Positions 6,898 through 12,926 of a stretch of 12,926 nucleotides of DNA are shown here, in pieces. The stretch lies in NCBI GenBank assembly GCA_021834785.1, contig JAKBRJ010000020.1:1-12926 (forward strand), given 5' to 3'. Numbering within the stretch: the stretch's first letter is position 1; each line of letters starts with the position of its first letter. The DNA is from Microcaldota archaeon. Its GTDB lineage: Archaea; Micrarchaeota; Micrarchaeia; Micrarchaeales; Micrarchaeaceae. Position numbers and translations under genes: made by a program. The notes beneath the pieces were generated by a model that saw only the letters and a program-made list of their open reading frames with translations, did not search any database and was not told the DNA's origin.

Positions 6898-6910
6898 ATT
6901 ATTTAAATTA
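6898..6910 (-). promoter_or_regulatory. TATA box of the XRE-CBS gene
   Basis: TAATTTAAATAAT on the minus strand is centred about 34 nt before the ATG at 6871, predicting transcription from near 6879 and an 8-nt leader. It is the main argument against the upstream TTG start. Confidence 0.5.
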
Positions 6911-6950
6911 TCCCTTAAAGCAAGAATACTAATAATGCACAAATTGCATT

Positions 6951-7018
6951 TATTTGCATCTGCCCTGCTATTAAAATCAAAAACACCACAAGGCATTTAT
7001 ATATTGCTGATGCAAATA
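6951..7018 (+). promoter_or_regulatory. Promoter of the 41-residue gene, flanked by an inverted repeat
   Basis: TATTTGCATCTGC (6951-6963) and GCTGATGCAAATA (7006-7018) are inverted copies matching at 12 of 13 positions, 42 nt apart. Between them lies a TATA-like CATTTATATATTG (6994-7006), about 54 nt before the ATG at 7054, so transcription should start near 7026. The arms therefore sit upstream of the TATA box and between TATA and start, an arrangement suited to DNA looping or a dimer pair. Confidence 0.4.
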
Positions 7019-7053
7019 TTTTGCCTGCCTGCATTTTAATTTACGGTGATAAA

Positions 7054-7179
7054 ATGCAAGGAGAAATACGGATAACAAGCTGGGAAAACACTGGCACAAC
7101 AACGATATCGATTAGGACAGGCTTTGGCGTATACCACGACAAGGACCGCAATACGGTATTGCTTCGAGTGCATAAGTAA
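7054..7179 (+). CDS. Small protein of unknown function (41 aa)
   Basis: A short frame beginning MQGEIRITSWENTG and ending NTVLLRVHK. It has no cysteine, membrane segment or known motif. Alternating polar and hydrophobic residues (EIRITSW, TTISIRTGFGVY, NTVLLRV) suggest two or three beta strands forming a small sheet or an exposed-strand mini-protein. Evidence that it is real: an ATG with GGTGAT (7045-7050) at a 3-nt spacing, a TATA box some 50 nt upstream, a position in otherwise empty DNA, and a T-rich stretch right after the stop. Homologues were not checked and no function is assigned. It could be missed by annotation because of its length. Confidence 0.5.
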   Translation: MQGEIRITSWENTGTTTISIRTGFGVYHDKDRNTVLLRVHK

Positions 7180-7283
7180 GTTTTCTCATTCCCTTAAAGG
7201 GGCAATTATACATACTAATCCTCAAAATTTTAGGCAGCAAATAAATAGCTTAATCCCTTCATTAATCTGATCTGCGTGGTAGG

Positions 7284-7394
7284 ATGGAGCCCATAATATG
7301 TTTTGTGTGCGGCAAGGCCATGGTAGAAATACGTGGCTGCCATTACAAATGCCTCAACTGTGGAAGAGAAAAAGACTGCAGTGATCCGCTATGA
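7284..7394 (+). CDS. Zinc-ribbon mini-protein (36 aa)
   Basis: A complete short frame starting MEPIICFVCGKAM. Two CxxC knuckles are present: Cys6-Cys9 followed by Gly10, and Cys23-Cys26 followed by Gly27, the layout of a four-cysteine zinc ribbon. Cys19, His20 and Cys32 are additional possible ligands. The tail after the second knuckle, REKDCSDPL, resembles short archaeal zinc-ribbon proteins as I remember them. The ATG at 7284 is preceded by GTGGTAGG, which lies very close to the start, and a TATA-like GCAAATAAATAGC lies at about 7238-7250. Small zinc ribbons usually act as nucleic-acid or protein-binding accessories; the partner is unknown. The even cysteine spacing makes this much more likely a real gene than a chance frame. 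Confidence 0.7.
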   Translation: MEPIICFVCGKAMVEIRGCHYKCLNCGREKDCSDPL

Positions 7395-7403
7395 TGCAAC
7401 ACT

Positions 7404-7466
7404 ATGATTATAAAAAAATAATCATCAAAATAAACATAAGGTATAAGCATGTGTTTAGATGGGTGA
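7404..7466 (+). promoter_or_regulatory. msrA promoter dyad and five-codon leader frame
   Basis: ATGATTAT (7404-7411) and ATAATCAT (7418-7425) are perfect inverted arms around six A residues, and the AT-rich centre is the likely TATA box (transcription start near 7438). Downstream, AAGGT (7438-7442) is correctly spaced for an ATG at 7449, not for msrA. That ATG opens a five-codon frame, Met-Cys-Leu-Asp-Gly, whose TGA (7464-7466) overlaps the first codons of msrA. Confidence 0.4.
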
Positions 7467-8007
7467 ATCTGAAATAGCAACGTTGGCAGGCGGATGCTTT
7501 TGGTGCATCGAATCAATATTTAAAGAGCTTAATGGCGTTGAGAAGGTAGTTTCTGGGTATTGCGGCGGTGATGTGCCTAATCCCACCTATAACCAGGTCT
7601 GTTCTGGAAAAACTGGTCATGCGGAGACTGTACAGATAACTTTTAATCCAAGGATCATATCGTACGCAGATATACTCGAAGTGTTCTTCAGTGTGCATGA
7701 TCCGACATCTATAAATAGGCAGGGTCCAGATATGGGCAATCAATATAGGTCAGCGATATTTTACATGAATAGAAAACAAAAGGTAACTGCCGAACGCGTG
7801 ATAAAAAAGTTGAACGGTTCGTCTTTGTTTTCAAAGCCCATAGCCACAGAAGTCGAGCATCTGAAAAAATTCTACAAAGCTGAAGACTACCATCAGGATT
7901 ACAGAAAGAAAAATCCTGCAAATCCTTATTGCATGTTGGTAATAACTCCAAAACTGTTCAAATTCAGAAAAAAATTCTCTAAAATGCTGAAGCCAAATCA
8001 AAGCTGA
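7459..8007 (+). CDS. msrA: Peptide methionine-S-sulfoxide reductase MsrA (182 aa)
   Basis: Reduces the S form of methionine sulfoxide in proteins, repairing oxidative damage in the cytosol. The active-site motif GCFWC is at 12-16 with catalytic Cys13. Other family blocks are VVSGYCGG (30-37), GHAETVQI (53-60), HDPTSINRQGPD-GNQYRS (80-98), EVEHLKKFYKAEDYHQDY (131-148) and NPYC with Cys158 as a likely resolving cysteine. Length is normal; the C-terminal 20 residues are basic. The ATG at 7459 is forced because an in-frame TAG lies at 7456. It lacks a well-placed Shine-Dalgarno sequence, but a short leader frame overlaps it. No msrB is next to it. It ends 8 nt before the convergent MetRS-beta-type gene. 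Confidence 0.95.
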   Translation: MGESEIATLAGGCFWCIESIFKELNGVEKVVSGYCGGDVPNPTYNQVCSGKTGHAETVQITFNPRIISYADILEVFFSVHDPTSINRQGPDMGNQYRSAIFYMNRKQKVTAERVIKKLNGSSLFSKPIATEVEHLKKFYKAEDYHQDYRKKNPANPYCMLVITPKLFKFRKKFSKMLKPNQS

Positions 8008-8015
8008 TTCGCTTT

Positions 8016-8483
8016 TCAACCTATTTTGCTGCCCGGCGCAAAATCCCTATCGGGCACTATGAGTGCAATATCTCCCCCATCCTCTGCCGCAAGGAGCATG
8101 CCGTCAGATAGCAATCCAGCTATCTTCCTCGCTTGGAGGTTAGCAACTACAACAATGCTCTTCCCAATGAGCTCGTCCTTGCTGTAATGCGCTTTAATGC
8201 CTGCAATTATATTTCTAGTCCCGAGTTCGCCAAGGTCAAGCCTTAATTTGTACATGGGCTTCCTTGCGCTTTCATGGTCCTCTACGTCAATTATTTTTGC
8301 AACACGCAAATCGACAGATGCAAAAACATCAAACGCTATTCTTTCAGGCTGTAATTCGTTTGATGCAGAATTATCGGAATCTGCCTGGCTTGCGCTTGAA
8401 TCTTGTTGGTTTACCTTGAGTTCAACATTATCCTTTAGCTCCCTTTCTCGCATCTCGTCCATTAAACTATCTATGTCATCCAT
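8016..8483 (-). CDS. Free-standing tRNA-binding domain protein, MetRS-beta type (155 aa)
   Basis: An OB-fold tRNA-binding protein of the EMAP-II/Trbp111 kind, matching the C-terminal domain of bacterial methionyl-tRNA synthetase that many archaea encode as a separate beta chain. The domain spans about 50-155: FASVDLRVAKI (54-64), YKLRLDLGELGTRNIIAGI (78-96), and the hallmark NLQARKIAGLLSDGMLLAA (115-133). Residues 1-48 are acidic and Ser/Asp/Gln-rich, probably disordered. It should bind tRNA in trans for MetRS or act as a general tRNA chaperone. The ATG at 8483 has AGGT at a 7-nt spacing and a TATA-like CTTAATAAATGG near 8513. The main MetRS gene is not in the window. Confidence 0.9.
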   Translation of the reverse strand: MDDIDSLMDEMRERELKDNVELKVNQQDSSASQADSDNSASNELQPERIAFDVFASVDLRVAKIIDVEDHESARKPMYKLRLDLGELGTRNIIAGIKAHYSKDELIGKSIVVVANLQARKIAGLLSDGMLLAAEDGGDIALIVPDRDFAPGSKIG

Positions 8484-8665
8484 GCTATTACCTATAATAA
8501 GTTACCATAAACCATTTATTAAGTTTCGGCAAAAAATATAATCAAAATCAATGCTATAAAGCCCGATTTCCTTTTTGCATTAAGTCATTTGCCATGGCGC
8601 TAGGTTTGGTGCGTTTTGTTGTTCAAATTCAATGAGCGCGCTCTATCTGCTTTTACGGATATACA
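8484..8665. other. Intergenic stretch between IPK and MetRS-beta genes
   Basis: Apart from the promoter of the MetRS-beta-type gene (about 8485-8520) I see no gene. A 10-bp palindrome GAGCGCGCTC at 8634-8643 lies about 20 nt after the IPK stop and could form a weak hairpin in its 3' end. No tRNA-like T-arm was found. Confidence 0.4.
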
Positions 8666-9481
8666 CTACCTGTTCACCTTAGTAAATTCAAGGTTAGAAA
8701 CATCGCCAGACAATATATCTGCCAGGGCACTGCGTTTATTCATGTTGAATATATATCCTGTCGCATCCGTATCCCTGCATATGTCATAAAGCAGAGAAAT
8801 CTTTGTCCTCATGCCTCCAGTGACATCAATCCTGCTATTCGATACTCCGGTATTTTTAATTACCTCATTTATGTTGCTGCTGTTTATCTGCTTTATGAGT
8901 TTTGCATTAGGGTTATCAGAAGGTGGCTTATCATATACTCCGTTTACATCAGTGCAAAAGAATATCTTGGACGGTTTTATACTCTTTGATATAAAACGCA
9001 ATACGTCCTCAGTTGAAGATATTGATACACCTTTGGTATAATTCATTATCACATCACCGTGCACTACAGGTATAAATCCGTTTTCCAGTGCAAAACGTAT
9101 GTGGTCTGTAAATCCTGCGGAAAGACCCATCCCATCTCCAATCCCAAATCCTGCAGGCGAGAATGGATATAGGTTCATGCCTATCTCAAGCCCCTGCTTG
9201 ACGAACATGGTATTGAGTTCCTTTGCCACCAGATGGGTTATTGCAGCCCCCTTCCTGCTGTCTGCATCTATTAAGCCTTCCTGTACCCTGTATTTAGCTG
9301 CGGATACATGTCCGAACGATCCGCTCCCGTGCCCTATTATGAGTTTGAAGTGTGACTTCGACATTGCTGCTTTTATTTCATCCAGTATTCTGGATATTTC
9401 ACCCATATTTGCTGTGTTGGGCTTTGACAGGTCGGTTATTATGCTGCCGCCTATCTTAAGCATATAAACATTATCCTCCAT
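8666..9481 (-). CDS. ipk: Isopentenyl phosphate kinase (271 aa)
   Basis: Phosphorylates isopentenyl phosphate to isopentenyl diphosphate in the archaeal variant of the mevalonate pathway, feeding ether-lipid synthesis. It is an amino-acid-kinase-fold protein: KIGGS (9-13) with Lys9, and the Gly-rich loop GHGSGSFGH (50-58). The last residue, His58, is the position that marks IPK and the related fosfomycin and mevalonate-phosphate kinases. Next come VVHGDV (139-144), TDVNGVYDKPP (177-187) and DVTGGMRTK (219-227). Length is typical. The ATG at 9481 is 26 nt from the centre of a TATA box, so translation is probably leaderless. An ATG at 9463 (MLKIGGS) is the alternative. No other mevalonate gene is adjacent. 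Confidence 0.93.
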   Translation of the reverse strand: MEDNVYMLKIGGSIITDLSKPNTANMGEISRILDEIKAAMSKSHFKLIIGHGSGSFGHVSAAKYRVQEGLIDADSRKGAAITHLVAKELNTMFVKQGLEIGMNLYPFSPAGFGIGDGMGLSAGFTDHIRFALENGFIPVVHGDVIMNYTKGVSISSTEDVLRFISKSIKPSKIFFCTDVNGVYDKPPSDNPNAKLIKQINSSNINEVIKNTGVSNSRIDVTGGMRTKISLLYDICRDTDATGYIFNMNKRSALADILSGDVSNLEFTKVNR

Positions 9482-9502
9482 CGCATCAACTTGAATCTAT
9501 GC

Positions 9503-9511
9503 ATTTAAATA
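9503..9511 (-). promoter_or_regulatory. TATA box of the IPK gene (leaderless layout)
   Basis: TATTTAAAT on the minus strand is centred 26 nt before the A of the IPK ATG. This puts the transcription start at or next to the start codon and supports the 9481 start over 9463. Confidence 0.55.
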
Positions 9512-9523
9512 CTTAATGTCATG

Positions 9524-9570
9524 GGTGGAAAATCACACATGCTTTAGCGCTGTTAGTGATGCAGGCCACC
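9524..9570 (-). other. Two-part stem-loop between the repeat protein and IPK genes
   Basis: GGTGG (9524-9528) pairs with CCACC (9566-9570), and inside it ATCAC (9532-9536) pairs with GTGAT (9556-9560). The two stems are separated by a 3/5-nt internal loop and close a 19-nt loop. On the minus strand it lies downstream of the repeat-protein stop and upstream of the IPK TATA box. It could be a 3' end structure of the upstream message. No T-run follows directly, so a classical terminator is not claimed. Confidence 0.3.
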
Positions 9571-9646
9571 TCATAATAATATGCAGATAGGCGTATATAA
9601 TCATATCGCGCAGAAAAAGAAGGATGCAGAATAATGGAATTGACAG

Positions 9647-10684
9647 TTAGGGCGGCAAAAATCCTGACAAGGCTTCAATGCCTGCACTATAAGTATCCCC
9701 ACCATAGAAATCGTCTACGAGCCATCTGAAACCGAGAGACTCGTAATCCTTGATGTCCAGGTTTAAAATATTCTTTTCTGCACTGTGAGCTATGAATTTT
9801 ATTGCACCTATCCTATTCACTTTGGTTTCAAATAAGCTATGCGGCGGATTGGACATGCGCCACACCTCAAAGTTGTTGGGTGAAATTTCCATCAGCGCAT
9901 CGTACACCAACAGGTTCCTGTCTATAAGAACGGATTTATCTGAAAGATTCTCATGCCTTCTGGACCTATAATAATCCAGCACATAACCTATGCCGCAGGC
10001 TTCAAAGTTCTCATACCTTATGGCATAAATAGAACTGGAAAACCTCTTTAAGCCGTTGAGTATACATTCCCTGTTAAGCCTATCTTCCACCAATTTCCTG
10101 TTCATGTGGAATGCAGTAAGGCGCCTCCATTCATCAAAGCTCATCCCAGCATACCCACTTGATATTGCTACATAAATATTGTTATTGTAGTATTCAATGG
10201 CGAAGCTTAAATTATTCCTGACAAAATCTTCCGCAGTAAGCCTTGTTATATAGTTTACGCTGCACCATTTAGTCACGAACCAGTCTATTGCTTGATTTAC
10301 CGTCTGGGCGTTAGCCAATACCTGCTTTGATGCATGCTTTAAGTCCCACACATGGAAATCGTATTTAGGACACGCCTCGTTTATAATATTGAGTATGTTT
10401 TTTTCATTGCTGCCCTTGTGCAGATTATGCATAAACAAGCTGATCAATCCATTGTCAAAAAAAGTCTGTGCAGTAAGGTCAGTCGGTTTAATTTCCAATG
10501 TCTCTAAAAGCCCTCGTATTGCAGCAACCCTATCATCCTTGTCCTTCCAGTCCGCAATTATCGCAATTTTGCCATCGTCATTTTTCTGCGCAAGGCCTCT
10601 GTCAATCAAAAATTGAAGAAATCTTCTTTTTCCGCTGCCATCATGCCTAAGTAAATCTTTCTGATCACCGCTCATTTTTGGCAT
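9647..10684 (-). CDS. Unrecognised protein with four degenerate internal repeats (345 aa)
   Basis: No family name can be given. The first 65 residues contain a helical, possibly winged-helix-like segment (KRRFLQFLIDRGLAQ at 19-33). The remainder repeats with a period of about 70-90 residues. Each unit starts with a D/E-[FY]-x3-G/N-[LIF] helix and an aromatic pair, then F-x-x-W, then a hydrophobic helix. Unit heads are at about 69 (LTAQTFFDNGLISLF), 148 (LTAEDFVRNNLSFAIEYY), 221 (IRYENFEACGIGYVLDYY) and 309 (LDIKDYESLGFRWLVDDF). FHVW, FDEW and FEVW stand at 110, 183 and 272. There is no membrane segment. I start at the ATG at 10684; a TTG at 10714 (355 aa) is possible. It begins about 70 nt after the channel stop, perhaps cotranscribed. 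Confidence 0.8.
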   Translation of the reverse strand: MPKMSGDQKDLLRHDGSGKRRFLQFLIDRGLAQKNDDGKIAIIADWKDKDDRVAAIRGLLETLEIKPTDLTAQTFFDNGLISLFMHNLHKGSNEKNILNIINEACPKYDFHVWDLKHASKQVLANAQTVNQAIDWFVTKWCSVNYITRLTAEDFVRNNLSFAIEYYNNNIYVAISSGYAGMSFDEWRRLTAFHMNRKLVEDRLNRECILNGLKRFSSSIYAIRYENFEACGIGYVLDYYRSRRHENLSDKSVLIDRNLLVYDALMEISPNNFEVWRMSNPPHSLFETKVNRIGAIKFIAHSAEKNILNLDIKDYESLGFRWLVDDFYGGDTYSAGIEALSGFLPP

Positions 10685-10754
10685 CGCTGACTTTTCCAAA
10701 TTCTCTGCAGTCAAGTAATCAACAGTTTATCGCCTGCGCATGCTAGATATTTAT

Positions 10755-11504
10755 TCATTTGCCAAACTTCGAAAGTTTCGCTGATATAGAATCGGCAGCT
10801 ATCTTCGCAGGGTTTATGACCTCTGTTATATTCATGCTCCTAAGGTGCTTTTCAGCCTCTGCGTTGTCTACAACTACTATAAATCTGTCTTTTCCTACAA
10901 TCTCCTTTACCAAAAGCGCGACAAAGAGCGTCCTTGACTTATCTCTTATGTCTATGACCACCCTATTCGCATATTTCAGGCCATATGAGAGCAATTCAGA
11001 CTCAGACGTTTCATCTACTACGAATGCATGGTATCCCTCGGTCCTCAAATGGTCTGCCAACGTCTTGTCGCTCACCAATATTATGAACCTCCTTTTTTCT
11101 ACCTTAAGGGTCTTTGCTATACTCTCGTTCGTAGGGCTATACCCTATCAATATTATGTGCTGCTTGAAGAGCTTCCTCTCCATGTAAGATATCCTTCCGG
11201 TTAATGCATCTATCCTATTGTTCACAAAACCACTTGCCAAAATTGTAACTGCGCTGAGAAATACACCCAATCCAGACAGTATGAGTATGATATCAAACAC
11301 TCGGGCTATGCTGGTAACAGGTACGATGTCCCCATATCCTACGGTTGATATCGTAGCTATCGTAAAGTACAATGCAGTTATTACTGAGTGTATCGGGACG
11401 TTGAAATTGCCTGTGCTCCCTAGCCAATATGTGCCTATGGTTCCAAACGATATTACCAGGGTTATCAGCACCATATACGCCAATATCTCTACACTAAGCT
11501 GCAT
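10755..11504 (-). CDS. MthK-like potassium channel with an N-lobe RCK domain only (249 aa)
   Basis: A two-helix potassium channel subunit in the cell membrane, expected to form a tetrameric pore. TM1 is about 2-27, the pore helix leads to the selectivity filter TVGYGD (54-59), and TM2 is about 67-92. The cytosolic RCK N-lobe follows at about 115-246, with Rossmann start HIILIGYSPTN (116-126), close to the GWSEST form of MthK rather than GxGxxG. The protein ends just after this lobe; the RCK C-lobe of MthK (about 90 residues) is missing, with no frame for it downstream. The ATG at 11504 is preferred because a TATA-like element (11535-11550) predicts transcription from about 11515-11520. A TTG at 11534 would precede the transcript. 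Confidence 0.9.
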   Translation of the reverse strand: MQLSVEILAYMVLITLVISFGTIGTYWLGSTGNFNVPIHSVITALYFTIATISTVGYGDIVPVTSIARVFDIILILSGLGVFLSAVTILASGFVNNRIDALTGRISYMERKLFKQHIILIGYSPTNESIAKTLKVEKRRFIILVSDKTLADHLRTEGYHAFVVDETSESELLSYGLKYANRVVIDIRDKSRTLFVALLVKEIVGKDRFIVVVDNAEAEKHLRSMNITEVINPAKIAADSISAKLSKFGK

Positions 11505-11534
11505 ATACTCACGCGCATAAGATAGATCCGGCAA

Positions 11535-11550
11535 ACCTTTTATGTTTTAT
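11535..11550 (-). promoter_or_regulatory. Promoter of the potassium-channel gene
   Basis: On the minus strand ATAAAACATAAAAGG is centred 35-42 nt before the ATG at 11504, giving a leader of about 10-16 nt. It overlaps the region of the upstream TTG, which argues against that start. Confidence 0.4.
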
Positions 11551-11606
11551 CTATGAAATACATCGGCAATATTCAGAAATTTGGCCGAATGAAGTAATTG
11601 CGCAAT

Positions 11607-11617
11607 CCTTTTATAAC
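11607..11617 (+). promoter_or_regulatory. TATA box of the glycosyltransferase gene
   Basis: CTTTTATAAC is centred about 44 nt before the ATG at 11657, predicting transcription from near 11639. A TTG at 11618 in the same frame would lie upstream of the transcript, so the ATG is chosen. Confidence 0.45.
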
Positions 11618-11656
11618 TTGTTTGTAAAGTTAAAGTGCATCTCTATTGGTATAAGC

Positions 11657-12553
11657 ATGTCAGGAATAAGCATAATCGTGCCGACCTTGAATGAGGCAGA
11701 GGCACCAAGGATAATAAATGAGATATATGCAACTTTCGGCAAAGGCGTAGAAGTCATAGTGATAGATAAAAGCAACGAGCGCATGAAAAAGGAACTGCTT
11801 GCAACAGACGCCAACGTCATAACGCAGCAGTCTGCAGGCTATGAAAATGCGCTTATGGAAGGATTCAGGCTGGCAAAAAACGACATTCTAGCAACGATAG
11901 ACGCAGATGGAACATATTCTGTAGAAGATTTAAAAAGGGTAATAAGTGAACTGCAGAAGGGCGCGTATTCTTTTGTAAGCGGCAGCAGGGCACAGAGCTT
12001 TGATGGAAACGTAAGCAGGTACATAAAATTCGGAAACAATTTCTTGACCAAGCTGTTCAATATATTGTATAGAAGGAAGATGACCGATGTACTCAGCGGG
12101 GTTTTTGCGCTTACCAAGCAGGCGTTTGACGCCATAAGGGATGACGAACCATACAGGGCCGGAACCATATTCTTTGAGATAGAGCTGGTAAGGAGAGGGT
12201 TTAGCATAACTGACATACCTATAGGGTACGCGGAGAGGAAAGCCTCAAAGTCTAAGATTAGCAGGGCCAAACCTTTCTATGGCATAACTATGGCATTCCA
12301 TGCAATAAGGTATGCTAGGGATTATAACCCGCTGCTGATATTCGGCAGCATAGGCGTAACTGCAATATTGGCAGGCATAATAATAGGTGCTTTAGTCATA
12401 TCAAATTTCCTTGCGACCGGCACCCTTACCGAGATAGGCCGTGCGCTTATCGCATTCATGCTTGTCATAGGCGGCTTCTTAAGCATAATAGCCGGCCTTA
12501 TACTGGACCTTCTGCTAGAGATAGAAAGGAAGCTCTACAAGAAAAATAGATGA
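11657..12553 (+). CDS. Family-2 glycosyltransferase, polyprenyl-phosphate sugar synthase type, with two C-terminal TM helices (298 aa)
   Basis: A GT-A fold enzyme on the cytosolic membrane face. Family marks are the opening strand ISIIVPTLNEAE (4-15), VIVIDKSNE (33-41), the metal-binding DAD (82-84) in ATIDADGTYS, SGSRA (108-112), and DVLSGVFALTKQAF (144-157). The basic IPIGYAERKASKSK (187-200) follows. Two hydrophobic helices follow at about 225-250 and 261-285, then a basic tail. The layout matches archaeal dolichyl-phosphate mannose or glucose synthases that charge lipid carriers for N-glycosylation or glycolipids. The sugar donor cannot be read from sequence. IDKS replaces the common DDxS, as I remember from archaeal members. 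It diverges from the potassium channel; no other glycosylation genes are adjacent. Confidence 0.88.
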   Translation: MSGISIIVPTLNEAEAPRIINEIYATFGKGVEVIVIDKSNERMKKELLATDANVITQQSAGYENALMEGFRLAKNDILATIDADGTYSVEDLKRVISELQKGAYSFVSGSRAQSFDGNVSRYIKFGNNFLTKLFNILYRRKMTDVLSGVFALTKQAFDAIRDDEPYRAGTIFFEIELVRRGFSITDIPIGYAERKASKSKISRAKPFYGITMAFHAIRYARDYNPLLIFGSIGVTAILAGIIIGALVISNFLATGTLTEIGRALIAFMLVIGGFLSIIAGLILDLLLEIERKLYKKNR

Positions 12554-12622
12554 CATGCAATGCAATTGCAAAATCTATAATGCCTAATGCGCCTGGCAAA
12601 TAAACCAAAACCTACATTAAAG

Positions 12623-12690
12623 CCGTATATAAGCCAATGAAGCTGCGCGATTTATCCGATGCCAAAACACACGTACATTTAAATATTAAG
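12623..12690 (+). promoter_or_regulatory. Two TATA-like elements before the last gene
   Basis: CGTATATAAG (about 12624-12633) lies only 4 nt before an in-frame ATG at 12637, too close to serve it. CATTTAAATATTA (12677-12689) predicts transcription from about 12709 and fits the ATG at 12718. The first element could give a longer leader for the same gene. Confidence 0.4.
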
Positions 12691-12717
12691 CACATTAAAA
12701 ATAATCTGAGTGGTAAA

Positions 12718-12926
12718 ATGCCGACGGCCTTCAAAAACAGATCCGAAAGGCTTGAAACGTTGCTTGACATGCAACTCACACCAGCAGAGCTAGAAATAGC
12801 GAAAACAATAGAAAGCGTAATAGCCGACGATATAGATGCTGCAAAGGTATCCGAAGAGTTGATAAACCACTGCAGGGGCAGGGGCGTTGATTTTCTTTCA
12901 GATGCATTCGAAAAACTGAAATACGA
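12718..12926 (+). CDS. Helical protein of unknown function, N-terminal part (runs off the right edge)
   Basis: The first 69 codons of a gene continuing past the window. The visible part is charged and predicted helical: about 4-18 (basic), 21-37 (LTPAELEIAKTIESVIADD), 41-52 and 57-68. No motif is recognised, and the single Cys52 gives no metal pattern. The ATG at 12718 follows GGT (12712-12714) and a TATA box near 12683. The frame is also open upstream to an ATG at 12637, which would add 27 residues; that start is less likely because the best TATA box lies downstream of it. The gene follows the glycosyltransferase by 164 nt on the same strand but has its own promoter. Confidence 0.65.
   Translation, partial: MPTAFKNRSERLETLLDMQLTPAELEIAKTIESVIADDIDAAKVSEELINHCRGRGVDFLSDAFEKLKY

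Noticed and set aside
6872..6898. A TTG-started nine-residue extension of the XRE-CBS regulator
   Set aside because: It overlaps the TATA box, so it would not be in the message.
8618..8627. GTTCAAATTC resembling a tRNA T-loop
   Set aside because: The flanking bases do not form a T-stem and no D-arm, anticodon arm or acceptor stem can be drawn.
8634..8643. GAGCGCGCTC palindrome as an operator or terminator
   Set aside because: It is isolated, has no loop or T-run, and lies away from any predicted promoter.
9634..9729. A plus-strand 31-codon frame with GGATG before it and a TATA-like TATATAAT about 40 nt upstream
   Set aside because: It overlaps the 3' end of the repeat-protein gene in antisense, is very short and has no motif. 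The promoter-like elements are individually weak.
11618..11656. A TTG-started 13-residue extension of the glycosyltransferase
   Set aside because: The predicted transcription start is downstream of it, and family members begin at the ISIIVPTLNE strand as the ATG start does.

Overview
The window comes from an AT-rich archaeon, most likely a small-genome lineage such as the DPANN/ARMAN group (inference). The archaeal signs are an isopentenyl phosphate kinase, a free-standing MetRS-beta-type tRNA-binding protein, an MthK-like potassium channel, an XRE-CBS regulator and TATA boxes about 26 nt upstream of many starts. Several of these place the transcription start within about 10 nt of the start codon, so many messages look leaderless or nearly so. 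The superoxide dismutase fragment closely resembles Sulfolobus-type enzymes as I remember them, which fits an aerobic and possibly acidic habitat but is not proof.

Left part (1-3300): the 5' end of a Fe/Mn superoxide dismutase on the minus strand, then three plus-strand genes. These are a small helical protein, a single-ring classic AAA+ ATPase with a TPR-like N-terminal half, and a coiled-coil protein. The trio looks like an ATPase with helical partners and is the least explained gene group here.

Middle part (3300-8020): a minus-strand alpha/beta hydrolase diverges from an MFS transporter across a 193-nt region with two strong dyads. A thymidylate kinase meets the transporter tail to tail. 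A solitary IS200/IS605-type end hairpin (6273-6293) lies between the kinase and an XRE-HTH/CBS regulator. A stretch with no large gene (6872-7458) holds two small genes, a 41-residue protein and a 36-residue zinc ribbon, each with its own TATA box. MsrA follows, and a five-codon leader frame overlaps its start.

Right part (8016-11504), all on the minus strand and read right to left: an MthK-like potassium channel without its RCK C-lobe, an unrecognised protein built of four degenerate repeats, isopentenyl phosphate kinase (archaeal mevalonate pathway) and the MetRS-beta-type protein. A membrane-anchored family-2 glycosyltransferase then diverges from the channel, and a truncated helical protein runs off the right edge.

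The genes are mostly single housekeeping units with their own promoters. Sod and MsrA share an oxidative-stress theme. No tRNA, rRNA, CRISPR array or intact transposase was seen.
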